A stretch of DNA of 64,000 bases from Flavobacteriales bacterium. Lineage in GTDB: Bacteria; Bacteroidota; Bacteroidia; NS11-12g; UBA9320. Under the pieces are notes generated by a model that was not told the origin of the DNA, did not search any database, and saw nothing but the letters and a program-made list of their open reading frames with translations. Where the stretch lies: the NCBI GenBank assembly GCA_020635355.1, contig JACJZW010000002.1:62001-126000 (forward strand), read 5' to 3'. A program made the translations under genes and the position numbers. Positions 16,964-24,689 of this stretch are shown in pieces (position 1 is the first letter of the stretch; each line of letters starts with the position of its first letter).

Positions 16964-18106
16964 ATGGATTTTGCGCAAACAGAAAATCAGAAAATGATAG
17001 CCGATATGGTGAGCGAATTTGCCCGCCGTCGGATTCAGCCTAACCTAATGGAATGGGACGAGGCTCAGCACTTTCCGGTTGACTTGTTCCGCGAGTTGGG
17101 AGAGTTGGGATTGATGGGTGTGCTGGTGCCGGAGGAATACGGCGGATCCGGATTTGGTTACCTCGAATACATGACAGCCATTGTGGAGCTTTCCAAAGTT
17201 TGTGGAAGCATTGGGTTGTCCATGGCAGCACACAATTCACTGTGTACCGGCCACATTCTCGCTTTTGGGAATGATGACCAGAAAAAGAAGTATTTACCCA
17301 AGTTGGCAACCGGCGAATTCCTGGGTGCCTGGGGACTCACCGAAACAGCTACCGGCTCGGATGCCGGAGGCATGCTCACCACCGCAAAGCGCGATGGAGA
17401 ATATTATGTGATCAATGGTTCCAAGAACTTTATCACGCATGCCATCAGCGGAGACGTGGCTGTGGTGATTGTTCGGACCGGTGAAAAAGGTGATTCACAT
17501 GGCATGTCGGCCTTTATCATCGAAAAGGGTACACCCGGTTTTTCCGGTGGAAAGAAAGAGAATAAGCTGGGCATGCGGGCTTCGGAAACGGCCTGTTTGT
17601 TCTTCGATAATTGTCGCGTTCACGAAAGCCAGATGTTAGGTAAGGAGGGCGAAGGATTTATCCAGGCCATGAAGGTTTTGGATGGAGGAAGAATCAGCAT
17701 TGCTTCCCTCGCTTTGGGTATTGCCAAGGGAGCGTATGAATCGGCTTTGAAGTACGCTCAGGAACGCGAGCAATTTGGAAAACCAATTGCGGAGTTTCAG
17801 GCCATCGGTTTTAAACTGGCCGATATGGCCACCAAGGTAGAATGCGCTGAGTTATTAACTACGCAGGCCGCGGTAATGAAGAATGAAGGTAAGCCAATGA
17901 CCAAGGAATCGGCCATGGCCAAATACTATACGTCAGAAATTGCCGTACAAAACGGAAACGATGCGGTTCAGATATTCGGGGGATATGGGTATACCAAAGA
18001 TTTCCCCGCGGAGAAATTCTATCGGGATGCCAAGTTGTGTACCATTGGAGAAGGAACTTCTGAGATTCAGAAGCTTGTGATTAGCCGACAAATCCTCAAA
18101 GATTAA
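16964..18106 (+). CDS. Acyl-CoA dehydrogenase
   Basis: 380-residue FAD enzyme for the first step of beta-oxidation or branched-chain acyl-CoA breakdown in the cytosol. Seen: helical N-terminal domain with PEEYGGSGFGYLEY, the middle domain with WGLTETATGSDAGGM, INGSKNFITH and KLGMRASETA, and the C-terminal domain with DGGRISIASLALG, EREQFGKPIAEFQ and QIFGGYGYTKDFP. The catalytic base is E363 in IGEGTSEIQ. Length is normal for the short/branched/medium-chain group; chain-length preference cannot be read from sequence. Confidence 0.96.
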   Translation: MDFAQTENQKMIADMVSEFARRRIQPNLMEWDEAQHFPVDLFRELGELGLMGVLVPEEYGGSGFGYLEYMTAIVELSKVCGSIGLSMAAHNSLCTGHILAFGNDDQKKKYLPKLATGEFLGAWGLTETATGSDAGGMLTTAKRDGEYYVINGSKNFITHAISGDVAVVIVRTGEKGDSHGMSAFIIEKGTPGFSGGKKENKLGMRASETACLFFDNCRVHESQMLGKEGEGFIQAMKVLDGGRISIASLALGIAKGAYESALKYAQEREQFGKPIAEFQAIGFKLADMATKVECAELLTTQAAVMKNEGKPMTKESAMAKYYTSEIAVQNGNDAVQIFGGYGYTKDFPAEKFYRDAKLCTIGEGTSEIQKLVISRQILKD

Positions 18107-18196
18107 GTCCTAAAAAAAATATGTGTGTTTAGCCCGGATGGGCTTGCTCATGTAATTCATTAATTCGATATTTGCAGCCCTTTAAGCAAAACGTCT

Positions 18197-18385
18197 ATGT
18201 TGATCGTAAATGTAAAAGAGAATGAATCAGTTGAAAAAGCACTGAAACGCTTCAAGAAAAAATTTGAGCGTACCGGTGTTTTGCGGGAACTTCGCGATCG
18301 TCAACAATTCACGAAACCATCTGTTCGAAACCGCATGCAAAAGATCAAAGCGATCTACAAGCAGCAACAGCAACAGAACTCCTAA
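18197..18385 (+). CDS. rpsU: 30S ribosomal protein S21
   Basis: 62 residues, very basic, with the family pattern ALKRFKKKFERTG, VLRELRDRQQF and KPSVRNRMQK; the C-terminus ends in a Gln-rich tail. S21 sits near the 3' end of 16S rRNA on the 30S platform. In Bacteroidota it is associated with hiding the anti-Shine-Dalgarno sequence, which fits the weak SD sites in this window. A near-consensus -7 element (GATATTTG) lies about 20 nt upstream of the ATG. Confidence 0.95.
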   Translation: MLIVNVKENESVEKALKRFKKKFERTGVLRELRDRQQFTKPSVRNRMQKIKAIYKQQQQQNS

Positions 18386-18437
18386 TTCTCTTCCATCCAT
18401 CGGATGAAATCTGTATATTGCAAGGTGCCCGGTCACC

Positions 18438-19316
18438 TTGGATATCATAAATAAATACATAGATTTTTTGGCGGTTCATAAGAACCGATCTCCCCATACC
18501 TTACAAGCTTATCACAACGATCTTCAGCAGTTCGGGGCATTTTTGCGTGCTGAATTTTCCCTCACAGATTTTTCTTTGGTAACCACTCGGCAAGGGCGTG
18601 CCTGGATTGGTGAATTATCGGCCGATGGACTGAGTCCCCGAAGCATTAATCGGAAGATTAGCGCCATCAAGCAATTCTACACCTGGATGAGGCGCGAGGA
18701 TCTTGTGACTTCCAACCCAATTTCCGGCATTCGAAATCTGAAGGTGCCGGGTCGCATACCCCAATTCGTTCGGGAATCTGAAATGGAGGATTTGTTGAAC
18801 ATCGATTACCGACCCTTTGAATACGACGAGCTTCTAATCTTTTGTGTGCTGTCTGTGTTGTATCAATGTGGACTAAGACGAGCGGAGCTCATTGGTCTGC
18901 AAGATGTCAATGTGCGCATGGACAAGAGGCAGTTGAAAGTTCTGGGAAAGGGGAATAAGGAGCGGATCATTCCGATGACCGCTGAACTCGCGGAGTTGCT
19001 TGATTTCTATCGACAGAAACGGCAGATGCTCGTTGAGAATACCGATTACTTTTTTATATTTGGAAGTGGTAAGCCATTAAAAGAGAAGTGGGTCTACCAA
19101 ACAGTAAGAACAGCATTGAGCGCTGGGTCGGCGGTCGGTAAGAAAAGCCCGCACGTATTGAGACATTCTTTTGCCACGCATCTATTGCAGCGTGGAGCGG
19201 ACATTAACGCCATCAAAGAATTGCTGGGACATTCCAGTCTGGCAGCTACTCAGATTTACGCGCACAATGACATTGAAAAGTTGAAAGAGATACATAAGTT
19301 ACACCCTAAATCATGA
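18438..19316 (+). CDS. XerC/XerD-type tyrosine recombinase
   Basis: 292 residues, the length of chromosomal XerC/D proteins. The N-terminal SAM-like DNA-binding domain covers 1-90 (NRSPHTLQAYHNDL). The catalytic domain has R147 (CGLRRAEL), K171 (GKGNKER), H239 and R242 (HVLRHSFATHLL), H265 (LLGHSSL) and nucleophile Y274 (TQIYAHN), all present. It most likely resolves chromosome dimers at dif; XerC and XerD cannot be separated by eye. No ATG is available; TTG 18440 region (18438-18440) is the likely start. It sits with rpsU and hpf, not with mobile-element genes. Confidence 0.92.
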   Translation: MDIINKYIDFLAVHKNRSPHTLQAYHNDLQQFGAFLRAEFSLTDFSLVTTRQGRAWIGELSADGLSPRSINRKISAIKQFYTWMRREDLVTSNPISGIRNLKVPGRIPQFVRESEMEDLLNIDYRPFEYDELLIFCVLSVLYQCGLRRAELIGLQDVNVRMDKRQLKVLGKGNKERIIPMTAELAELLDFYRQKRQMLVENTDYFFIFGSGKPLKEKWVYQTVRTALSAGSAVGKKSPHVLRHSFATHLLQRGADINAIKELLGHSSLAATQIYAHNDIEKLKEIHKLHPKS

Positions 19317-19320
19317 CCAA

Positions 19321-19623
19321 ATGAACGTACAAATTCAATCCATTCACTTCAAAGCCGATCAGAAACTGAAGGACTATATTCAAAAGAAATTATCCAAGTT
19401 GGAGCACCTCTATGATGCCATCATTGACTCGCAGGTTTTTCTGAAGGTGGAAAATAATCACCAGAAGATAAACAAGACCATTGAAGTGAAATTGAATGTA
19501 CAGAATCAAAGTATCTTCAAAACGCAGACTTCACAGAGTTTTGAAGCGGCTACTGACCTAGCTGTTGATGCCTTGAAAATTCAATTGAAGAAGTATAAGG
19601 AAAGGCTGCGTTTAACTGCCTGA
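19321..19623 (+). CDS. hpf: Short ribosome hibernation-promoting factor (HPF/RaiA family)
   Basis: 100 residues, short form without the C-terminal dimerisation domain. The beta-alpha-beta-beta-beta-alpha pattern is visible: IQSIHFKADQKLKDYIQKKL, then VFLKVENN and KTIEVKLNV, then ATDLAVDALKIQLKKYKERL. It binds the 30S decoding region in stationary phase. It starts 4 nt after the recombinase stop, so the two are probably co-transcribed, and precedes the tRNA-tuf promoter. Confidence 0.92.
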   Translation: MNVQIQSIHFKADQKLKDYIQKKLSKLEHLYDAIIDSQVFLKVENNHQKINKTIEVKLNVQNQSIFKTQTSQSFEAATDLAVDALKIQLKKYKERLRLTA

Positions 19624-19720
19624 TTCCATCAATAGCTTAATTCGCGCAATCCGTTGATCTGACAGGGAGGAGAGGCATTTGAAAAAACCTCAAAAAACTT
19701 CAAAATATTTTTCCTCCGTT

Positions 19721-19752
19721 TTTGATTGCGTTTCAAAAAAAATGTACTTTTG
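19721..19752 (+). promoter_or_regulatory. Strong promoter for the tRNA-tuf operon
   Basis: TTTG (19721-19724), a 20 nt spacer and TACTTTTG (19745-19752), an exact -7 box, in an A/T-rich context. Transcription would start near 19757 and give a leader of about 70 nt before the first tRNA. The 200 bp between hpf and the tRNAs hold nothing else. Confidence 0.7.
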
Positions 19753-19826
19753 CCAACCCTAAAAAATCGAGGGAGGTTGTTAGGGTATGTTCGGAGTCTT
19801 CGGATTCCGGTGAAAAACAGGAATAA

Positions 19827-19899
19827 GCCACCTTAGCTCAGCTGGTAGAGCAGCTGATTTGTAATCAGCCGGTCGTTGGTTCGAGTCCGACAGGTGGCT
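19827..19899 (+). tRNA. tRNA-Thr (TGT)
   Basis: 73 nt cloverleaf: acceptor GCCACCT/AGGTGGC, D-stem GCTC/GAGC, anticodon stem GCTGA/TCAGC with loop TTTGTAA (anticodon TGT) and T-loop GTTCGAGTC. The CCA end is not encoded. Confidence 0.97.
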
Positions 19900-19908
19900 C
19901 TTAATTCC

Positions 19909-19989
19909 GGGGAGATACCAGAGCGGTCAAATGGGACGGACTGTAAATCCGTTGCTTCGGCTACGTAGGTTCGAATCCTACTCTCCCCA
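19909..19989 (+). tRNA. tRNA-Tyr (GTA)
   Basis: 81 nt class II tRNA: acceptor GGGGAGA/TCTCCCC, anticodon loop CTGTAAA (GTA), a long variable arm (TTGCTTCGGCTAC) and T-arm TAGGTTCGAATCCTA. Confidence 0.97.
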
Positions 19990-20058
19990 CGTACGTTATT
20001 TGACACGCCCAAAAGTTTAAGAGGATGACTGGAGGGCATTGTTTAGGCGCATTCAAAT

Positions 20059-20131
20059 GCGGGAGTAGCTCAGTTGGTAGAGCGACAGCCTTCCAAGCTG
20101 TAGGTCGCGGGTTCGAGCCTCGTCTCCCGCT
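20059..20131 (+). tRNA. tRNA-Gly (TCC)
   Basis: 73 nt: acceptor GCGGGAG/CTCCCGC, anticodon stem ACAGC/GCTGT with loop CTTCCAA (TCC), T-loop GGTTCGAGCC. Confidence 0.97.
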
Positions 20132-20174
20132 CTGATAGCCGATACCTGGCAATGCCGGGGCTTTCGGTGAGCAA

Positions 20175-20246
20175 GCCGATGTAGCTCAGGGGTAGAGCGT
20201 TTCCTTGGTAAGGAAGAGGTCGTGGGTTCAATTCCCATCATTGGCT
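20175..20246 (+). tRNA. tRNA-Thr (GGT)
   Basis: 72 nt: acceptor GCCGATG/CATTGGC (one G-T pair), anticodon stem TTTCC/GGAAG with loop TTGGTAA (GGT), T-arm GTGGGTTCAATTCCCAT. It precedes tuf by 87 nt. Confidence 0.97.
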
Positions 20247-20333
20247 CTAGGGTTGTCACAAACGCTAAAACAAACCGTACAAAACCATCCTCAAAAGAGA
20301 AACAAAAAGTAAAAAAGTAATTTATTACACGTC

Positions 20334-21521
20334 ATGGCTAAAGAAACATTTGATCGTTCCAAACCTCACGTAAACATCGGAACGATTGGTCACGTTGACC
20401 ACGGTAAAACTACCTTGACCGCTGCCATTACAACCGTTTTGGCGAATTCCGGTCTCGCTGAGAAAAAAGATTTTGACACGATTGACTCTGCTCCAGAGGA
20501 GAAAGAACGTGGTATCACAATCAACACGGCTCACGTAGAATACCAAACCGTAAACCGTCACTATGCACACGTTGACTGTCCAGGTCACGCCGACTATGTG
20601 AAGAACATGGTAACGGGAGCTGCTCAGATGGACGGCGCGATCCTCGTGGTTGCTGCTACAGACGGTCCAATGCCACAGACGAAAGAACACATCCTTCTCG
20701 CTCGTCAGGTTGGTGTACCTCGTTTGGTTATCTTCATGAACAAAGTTGACATGGTTGATGATGAGGAACTGTTGGAACTCGTTGAAATGGAAATCCGCGA
20801 ACTGCTTGATTTCTATGATTTCGACGCAGACAACACTCCAATCATCCGTGGATCTGCTTTGGGTGGATTGAACGGCGAAGAAAAGTGGGTTAACACCATC
20901 AACGAATTGATGGAAGCTGTTGACAACTGGATTCCACTTCCTCCACGGTTGGTTGATCAGCCTTTCTTGATGCCTGTAGAGGACGTATTCTCTATCACAG
21001 GTCGTGGAACGGTTGCTACCGGTCGTATCGAGCGTGGTGTTATCAAAGTTGGTGAGCCAGTTGAAATCGTTGGTATGGGTGCTGAAAAACTCACATCAAC
21101 ATGTACAGGAGTTGAGATGTTCCGTAAACTTCTCGATCGTGGTGAGGCTGGTGACAACGCCGGTATCCTCCTCCGAGGTATTGAGAAAACCGATATCCGT
21201 CGTGGTATGGTTATCGTGAAACCAGGTTCAGTAACTCCACACGCTAAGTTCAAAGCTGAGGTTTACGTATTGTCCAAAGAAGAAGGTGGACGTCACACTC
21301 CATTCTTCAACAAATACCGTCCTCAGTTCTACCTGCGTACAACTGACGTAACAGGAGAAATCAAATTGCCTGAAGGAACCGAAATGGTTATGCCAGGTGA
21401 TAACGTGACAATCACAGTTGATTTGATCAGCCCAGTGGCCATGGAAAAAGGTCTCAAGTTTGCGATCCGTGAAGGTGGTCGAACTGTTGGTGCCGGTCAG
21501 GTAACTGAGATTCTCGATTAA
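20334..21521 (+). CDS. tuf: Elongation factor Tu
   Basis: 395 residues. The GTPase delivers aminoacyl-tRNA to the ribosome. G-motifs are all intact: GHVDHGKT (18-25), the switch I segment RGITINTAHVEY, DCPGHADY, NKVD and the SAL loop; domains 2 and 3 carry the usual GRVERG-like and GMVIVKPG motifs and the C-terminal EGGRTVGAGQV. It follows four tRNA genes in the same transcription unit and precedes a strong hairpin at 21531-21577. Codon use is strongly biased, as expected for a very highly expressed gene. Confidence 0.99.
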   Translation: MAKETFDRSKPHVNIGTIGHVDHGKTTLTAAITTVLANSGLAEKKDFDTIDSAPEEKERGITINTAHVEYQTVNRHYAHVDCPGHADYVKNMVTGAAQMDGAILVVAATDGPMPQTKEHILLARQVGVPRLVIFMNKVDMVDDEELLELVEMEIRELLDFYDFDADNTPIIRGSALGGLNGEEKWVNTINELMEAVDNWIPLPPRLVDQPFLMPVEDVFSITGRGTVATGRIERGVIKVGEPVEIVGMGAEKLTSTCTGVEMFRKLLDRGEAGDNAGILLRGIEKTDIRRGMVIVKPGSVTPHAKFKAEVYVLSKEEGGRHTPFFNKYRPQFYLRTTDVTGEIKLPEGTEMVMPGDNVTITVDLISPVAMEKGLKFAIREGGRTVGAGQVTEILD

Positions 21522-21530
21522 TAATATACA

Positions 21531-21577
21531 ATGATCTGCAACCGCGGGTGCCATGGCATGCCGCGGTTGTGTATCAT
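21531..21577 (+). terminator. Long hairpin between tuf and tRNA-Trp
   Basis: ATGAT...CAACCGCGG pairs with CCGCGGTTG...ATCAT (outer arms 21531-21535/21573-21577, inner 21539-21547/21561-21569). The apical loop is itself self-complementary (TGCCATGGCA). Only a short T stretch follows, so it may be a partial terminator or a processing site that protects the tuf 3' end. Confidence 0.65.
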
Positions 21578-21579
21578 TT

Positions 21580-21652
21580 AGGAGAGTAGTTCAATTGGTA
21601 GAGCAGCGGTCTCCAAAACCGCAAGTTGCAGGTTCGATCCCTGTCTCTCCTG
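21580..21652 (+). tRNA. tRNA-Trp (CCA)
   Basis: 73 nt: acceptor AGGAGAG/CTCTCCT, anticodon stem GCGGT/ACCGC with loop CTCCAAA (CCA), T-arm GCAGGTTCGATCCCTGT. It lies between tuf and secE. Confidence 0.97.
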
Positions 21653-21692
21653 CTGAGACCTACTAAGAACATATCCAAAGCAAAGACACACT

Positions 21693-21884
21693 ATGGAGAG
21701 AATCAAAAACATATGGAATGTGACAGTTGATGAGCTGGTGAACAAAGTAACCTGGCCAAGCTGGGATGATTTGGTGCAAAGTACCATCATCGTTTTGATC
21801 GCCTCCATCATTTTTGCCTTGGCGATTTACCTGATTGATTTGGGATTCGACAATATCCTCAACCTGTTATACAAGCTCCTCTGA
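21693..21884 (+). CDS. secE: Preprotein translocase subunit SecE
   Basis: 63 residues, the short single-span form. The cytosolic amphipathic helix has the family motif ELVNKVTWPSWDDL, followed by one membrane helix (about 33-53). SecE stabilises SecY in the inner-membrane translocon. Position between tuf/tRNA-Trp and nusG is the conserved one. Confidence 0.97.
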   Translation: MERIKNIWNVTVDELVNKVTWPSWDDLVQSTIIVLIASIIFALAIYLIDLGFDNILNLLYKLL

Positions 21885-21922
21885 GCATAACCGGCTGAGC
21901 AGACTAATCGAAAGGAGAAATT

Positions 21923-22474
21923 ATGGAACAGGCAACAGGAGATTTTAAATGGTATGTAGTTCGGGCCATCACCGGTCAGGAAAAGAAGGTGAAGGCAATG
22001 ATTGAATCTGAACTGGCCTTTGAAAAACTCACGGACTATGTTCCCCAGATTCTAATCCCGACCCAAAAGGTCTACGAAATTAAAAACGGGAAGAAAACAT
22101 CCCGTGAAAAGAGTTATTACCCGGGGTATATCCTCATCAATGCCAACCTGGTAGGAGAAGTACTTCCTACTATTAAAGGTATTAATGGTGTGGTTGGATT
22201 TCTCGGGGATGAAGGGGTGCCCACCCCTATGCGCCAAAGCGAAGTGAACCGAATACTCGGTCAGGTTGACGAGGCAAATGAAATGGGCGAAAGCATGATC
22301 GAACCGTTCATCGTTGGTGAGATGGTTAAAGTAAATGACGGACCATTCTCCGGATTTAACGGTGTGATCGAAGAGGTAAACGACGAGAAGAAAAAACTGA
22401 AGGTAATGGTTAAAATCTTCGGTCGTAAAACTCCACTTGAATTGAACTACGTACAGGTAGAAAAAGAGAAATAA
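21923..22474 (+). CDS. nusG: Transcription termination/antitermination factor NusG
   Basis: 183 residues. The NGN domain starts with KWYVVRAITGQEKKVK and contains SYYPGYILI; the C-terminal KOW domain has GEMVKVNDGPFSGFNGVIEEV. It binds the RNA polymerase clamp and couples it to Rho or the ribosome. An unusually clear SD (AAGGAGA) stands 6 nt before the ATG, rare among the genes here. It starts 38 nt after secE and ends 1 nt before rplK. Confidence 0.98.
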   Translation: MEQATGDFKWYVVRAITGQEKKVKAMIESELAFEKLTDYVPQILIPTQKVYEIKNGKKTSREKSYYPGYILINANLVGEVLPTIKGINGVVGFLGDEGVPTPMRQSEVNRILGQVDEANEMGESMIEPFIVGEMVKVNDGPFSGFNGVIEEVNDEKKKLKVMVKIFGRKTPLELNYVQVEKEK

Positions 22475-22475
22475 G

Positions 22476-22919
22476 ATGGCAAAGCAGATTACAGGTTATG
22501 TGAAGCTTCAGGTGAAAGGTGGTGCCGCAAATCCGGCTCCTCCAATTGGTCCTGCATTGGGTGCTAAAGGGGTTAATATTGTTGACTTCTGTAAGCAATT
22601 CAACGCGCGTACCCAGGACAAAGCGGGAAAAGTACTCCCGGTTGTTATTACGGTATACCAGGACAAGTCGTTTGATTTTATCATCAAAACGCCACCGGTA
22701 GCGTCTCAACTGCTCGAAGCAACAAAGGTTAAGAAGGGATCATCAGAGCCAAACCGCCAAAAGGTGGCTAAAGTTTCCTGGGATCAGGTAAGAACCATTG
22801 CAGAAGAAAAAATGCCTGACTTGAACGCATTTACCGTTGAATCAGCCATGCGAATGGTTGCTGGTACTGCGCGAAGTATGGGTATTACTGTGACCGGACA
22901 GTTTCCGGCAGATAAATAA
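22476..22919 (+). CDS. rplK: 50S ribosomal protein L11
   Basis: 147 residues. Proline-rich N-terminal domain (GGAANPAPPIGPALGAKGVN) and C-terminal rRNA-binding domain ending SMGITVTG. L11 forms the GTPase-associated centre with 23S rRNA helices 43/44. One nt separates it from nusG. Confidence 0.98.
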   Translation: MAKQITGYVKLQVKGGAANPAPPIGPALGAKGVNIVDFCKQFNARTQDKAGKVLPVVITVYQDKSFDFIIKTPPVASQLLEATKVKKGSSEPNRQKVAKVSWDQVRTIAEEKMPDLNAFTVESAMRMVAGTARSMGITVTGQFPADK

Positions 22920-22937
22920 TTTATCGTTAAATATTTC

Positions 22938-23636
22938 ATGGGAAAAGTATCTAAAAAAAGAAAGGATGCGCTTTCCAAGGTTGACAAGATGAAATTGTAC
23001 AGCCTGGATGAAGCAGCAGACCTGGTGAAGGAAATCACCTACACCAAATTCGATGCTTCCGTGGATCTGGATGTTAAACTGGGCGTTGACCCACGTCAGG
23101 CAAACCAGATGGTCCGCGGTGTAGCAAGTCTTCCACACGGAACCGGTAAAGACGTTCGCGTTTTGGTTTTGTGTACTCCAGACAAAGAAGAAGAAGCTAA
23201 GGCGGCTGGCGCCGATCACGTAGGTCTCGATGATTACATCGAAAAAATCTCCGGTGGTTGGGTAGACGTTGACGTGATCATTACCATGCCAAGCGTTATG
23301 GCTAAAATTGGTAAACTGGGACGAATCCTCGGACCACGTAACCTCATGCCTAACCCTAAGTCCGGTACCGTTACTATGGACGTAGCCAAGGCAGTGGAAG
23401 AGGTAAAAGCTGGTAAGATCGACTTCAAGGTGGACAAAACAGGTATCATCCACAGTTCTATTGGTAAGGTTTCTTTTAGTCCGGATAAGATTAAGGAAAA
23501 CGCCACTGAGTTTGTGATGACCCTTCACCGCTTGAAGCCATCCGCAGCTAAAGGAACTTATTTTCAATCGATTACTCTCTCCAGCACCATGAGTCCGGGG
23601 ATTAAAGTCGACGTTAAATCAATCGCAGGCATTTAA
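22938..23636 (+). CDS. rplA: 50S ribosomal protein L1
   Basis: 232 residues with the L1 signatures LGVDPRQANQMVRG, LPHGTGK and GRILGPRNLMPNPKSGTV. L1 builds the mobile stalk at the E-site and in many bacteria represses its own operon; no obvious L1-site mimic was seen upstream of rplK. Confidence 0.98.
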   Translation: MGKVSKKRKDALSKVDKMKLYSLDEAADLVKEITYTKFDASVDLDVKLGVDPRQANQMVRGVASLPHGTGKDVRVLVLCTPDKEEEAKAAGADHVGLDDYIEKISGGWVDVDVIITMPSVMAKIGKLGRILGPRNLMPNPKSGTVTMDVAKAVEEVKAGKIDFKVDKTGIIHSSIGKVSFSPDKIKENATEFVMTLHRLKPSAAKGTYFQSITLSSTMSPGIKVDVKSIAGI

Positions 23637-23647
23637 GATTTCCAGCT

Positions 23648-24169
23648 ATGACCAGAGAGGAAAAAGATCAATTGATTGATGAGCTCGTAGAGAGCTTCAA
23701 CACATACGAATTTATCTACGTTACAGACAGTTCGGATTTGACAGCAAATTCGAACAATGATCTGCGACGAGTGCTCCATAAAAATGGAGTTAAGATGCAG
23801 GTTGCCAAAAACACCTTAATCCGTCAGGCATTAGTGAGGGCCGAAAAGGACTGGGGTGATTTGACCGACACTCTGAAAGGGACAACAGCCTTACTTTTTG
23901 CTTCCAACCCCAAGGCTCCCGCGATCGCCATTAAGGACTTTCGCAAGAAGAGTGAAAAGCCAATACTAAAAGGCGCCTACCTTGACAGTAGTGTATACAT
24001 CGGCGATGACCAATTGGAAGTCCTGATCAACTACAAGTCAAAAGAGGATTTGATCGGAGAAATTATCGGATTGCTCCAATCTCCTGCCAAAAACGTTATT
24101 TCCGCCCTTCGTTCCGGTGGATCCAACCTTGCTGGCATCCTTCAAACACTATCCGAAAAAGAAAATTAA
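23648..24169 (+). CDS. rplJ: 50S ribosomal protein L10
   Basis: 173 residues: TREEKDQLIDEL at the start, VAKNTLIRQAL and KGTTALLFA in the rRNA-binding part, and a C-terminal helix that docks L7/L12 dimers. Only 11 nt separate it from rplA, so the long L10-binding leader of E. coli is absent. Confidence 0.97.
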   Translation: MTREEKDQLIDELVESFNTYEFIYVTDSSDLTANSNNDLRRVLHKNGVKMQVAKNTLIRQALVRAEKDWGDLTDTLKGTTALLFASNPKAPAIAIKDFRKKSEKPILKGAYLDSSVYIGDDQLEVLINYKSKEDLIGEIIGLLQSPAKNVISALRSGGSNLAGILQTLSEKEN

Positions 24170-24201
24170 TCTATTCATTAACAGAACTTTAATAGAAAAA
24201 A

Positions 24202-24585
24202 ATGGCAAACTTACAGGAATTCGCAGAACAGCTTGTTAACCTTACAGTTAAGGAAGTAAATGAACTCGCTGCTATTCTGAAAGACGAATATGGTATTGAG
24301 CCAGCAGCTGCTGCTGTTGCTGTTGCCGGTCCAGCTGCAGGTGGCGGAGACGCCGGTGCTGCTGCCGAAGAAAAAACAGAATTCACGGTTGTATTGAAAT
24401 CAGCCGGTGCTTCTAAACTCAACGTAGTGAAGGTAGTTAAAGACCTTACTGGTTTGGGACTTAAAGAAGCCAAAGAGATCGTAGATTCAGCTCCAAAAGA
24501 GGTCAAGGAAAACGTTTCTAAAGATGAAGCGGATGCTTTGAAAGCAAAACTTGAAGAAGCCGGAGCTGAAGTTGAGATCAAGTAA
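24202..24585 (+). CDS. rplL: 50S ribosomal protein L7/L12
   Basis: 127 residues. N-terminal dimerisation helix (LQEFAEQLVNLTVKEVNEL), an Ala/Gly-rich hinge at about 33-55 and the C-terminal domain with KLNVVKVVKDLTGLGLKEAK that recruits translation factors. It is followed by the hairpin at 24606-24634. Confidence 0.98.
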   Translation: MANLQEFAEQLVNLTVKEVNELAAILKDEYGIEPAAAAVAVAGPAAGGGDAGAAAEEKTEFTVVLKSAGASKLNVVKVVKDLTGLGLKEAKEIVDSAPKEVKENVSKDEADALKAKLEEAGAEVEIK

Positions 24586-24605
24586 AACGACACTATATTA
24601 ACACA

Positions 24606-24650
24606 ATAGACCCCAGAGAAATCTGTGGGTCTATCTGTGTTTTTGTGCGT
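24606..24650 (+). terminator. GAAA-capped hairpin between rplL and rpoB (attenuator-like)
   Basis: Arms ATAGACCC (24606-24613) and GGGTCTAT (24627-24634) continue, after one bulged T, as CAGA/TCTG around a GAAA tetraloop: 12 pairs in all. A T-rich stretch follows from about 24635. It would let only part of the ribosomal transcripts enter rpoB-rpoC, or be an RNase site. Confidence 0.75.
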
Positions 24651-24689
24651 TTTCTATTTTCTTTTTATTCCAACTAAATTTTTATTGCC

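Noticed and set aside
18107..18196. Hairpin AGCCC-GGAT-GGGCT after the acyl-CoA dehydrogenase
   Set aside because: Only five pairs and no T-run, so too weak to call a terminator.
18438..19316. Tyrosine recombinase as sign of an integrated element, with the downstream tRNA cluster as attachment site
   Set aside because: Length and motifs fit chromosomal XerC/D, neighbours are housekeeping genes, and no repeat of a tRNA 3' end is present.
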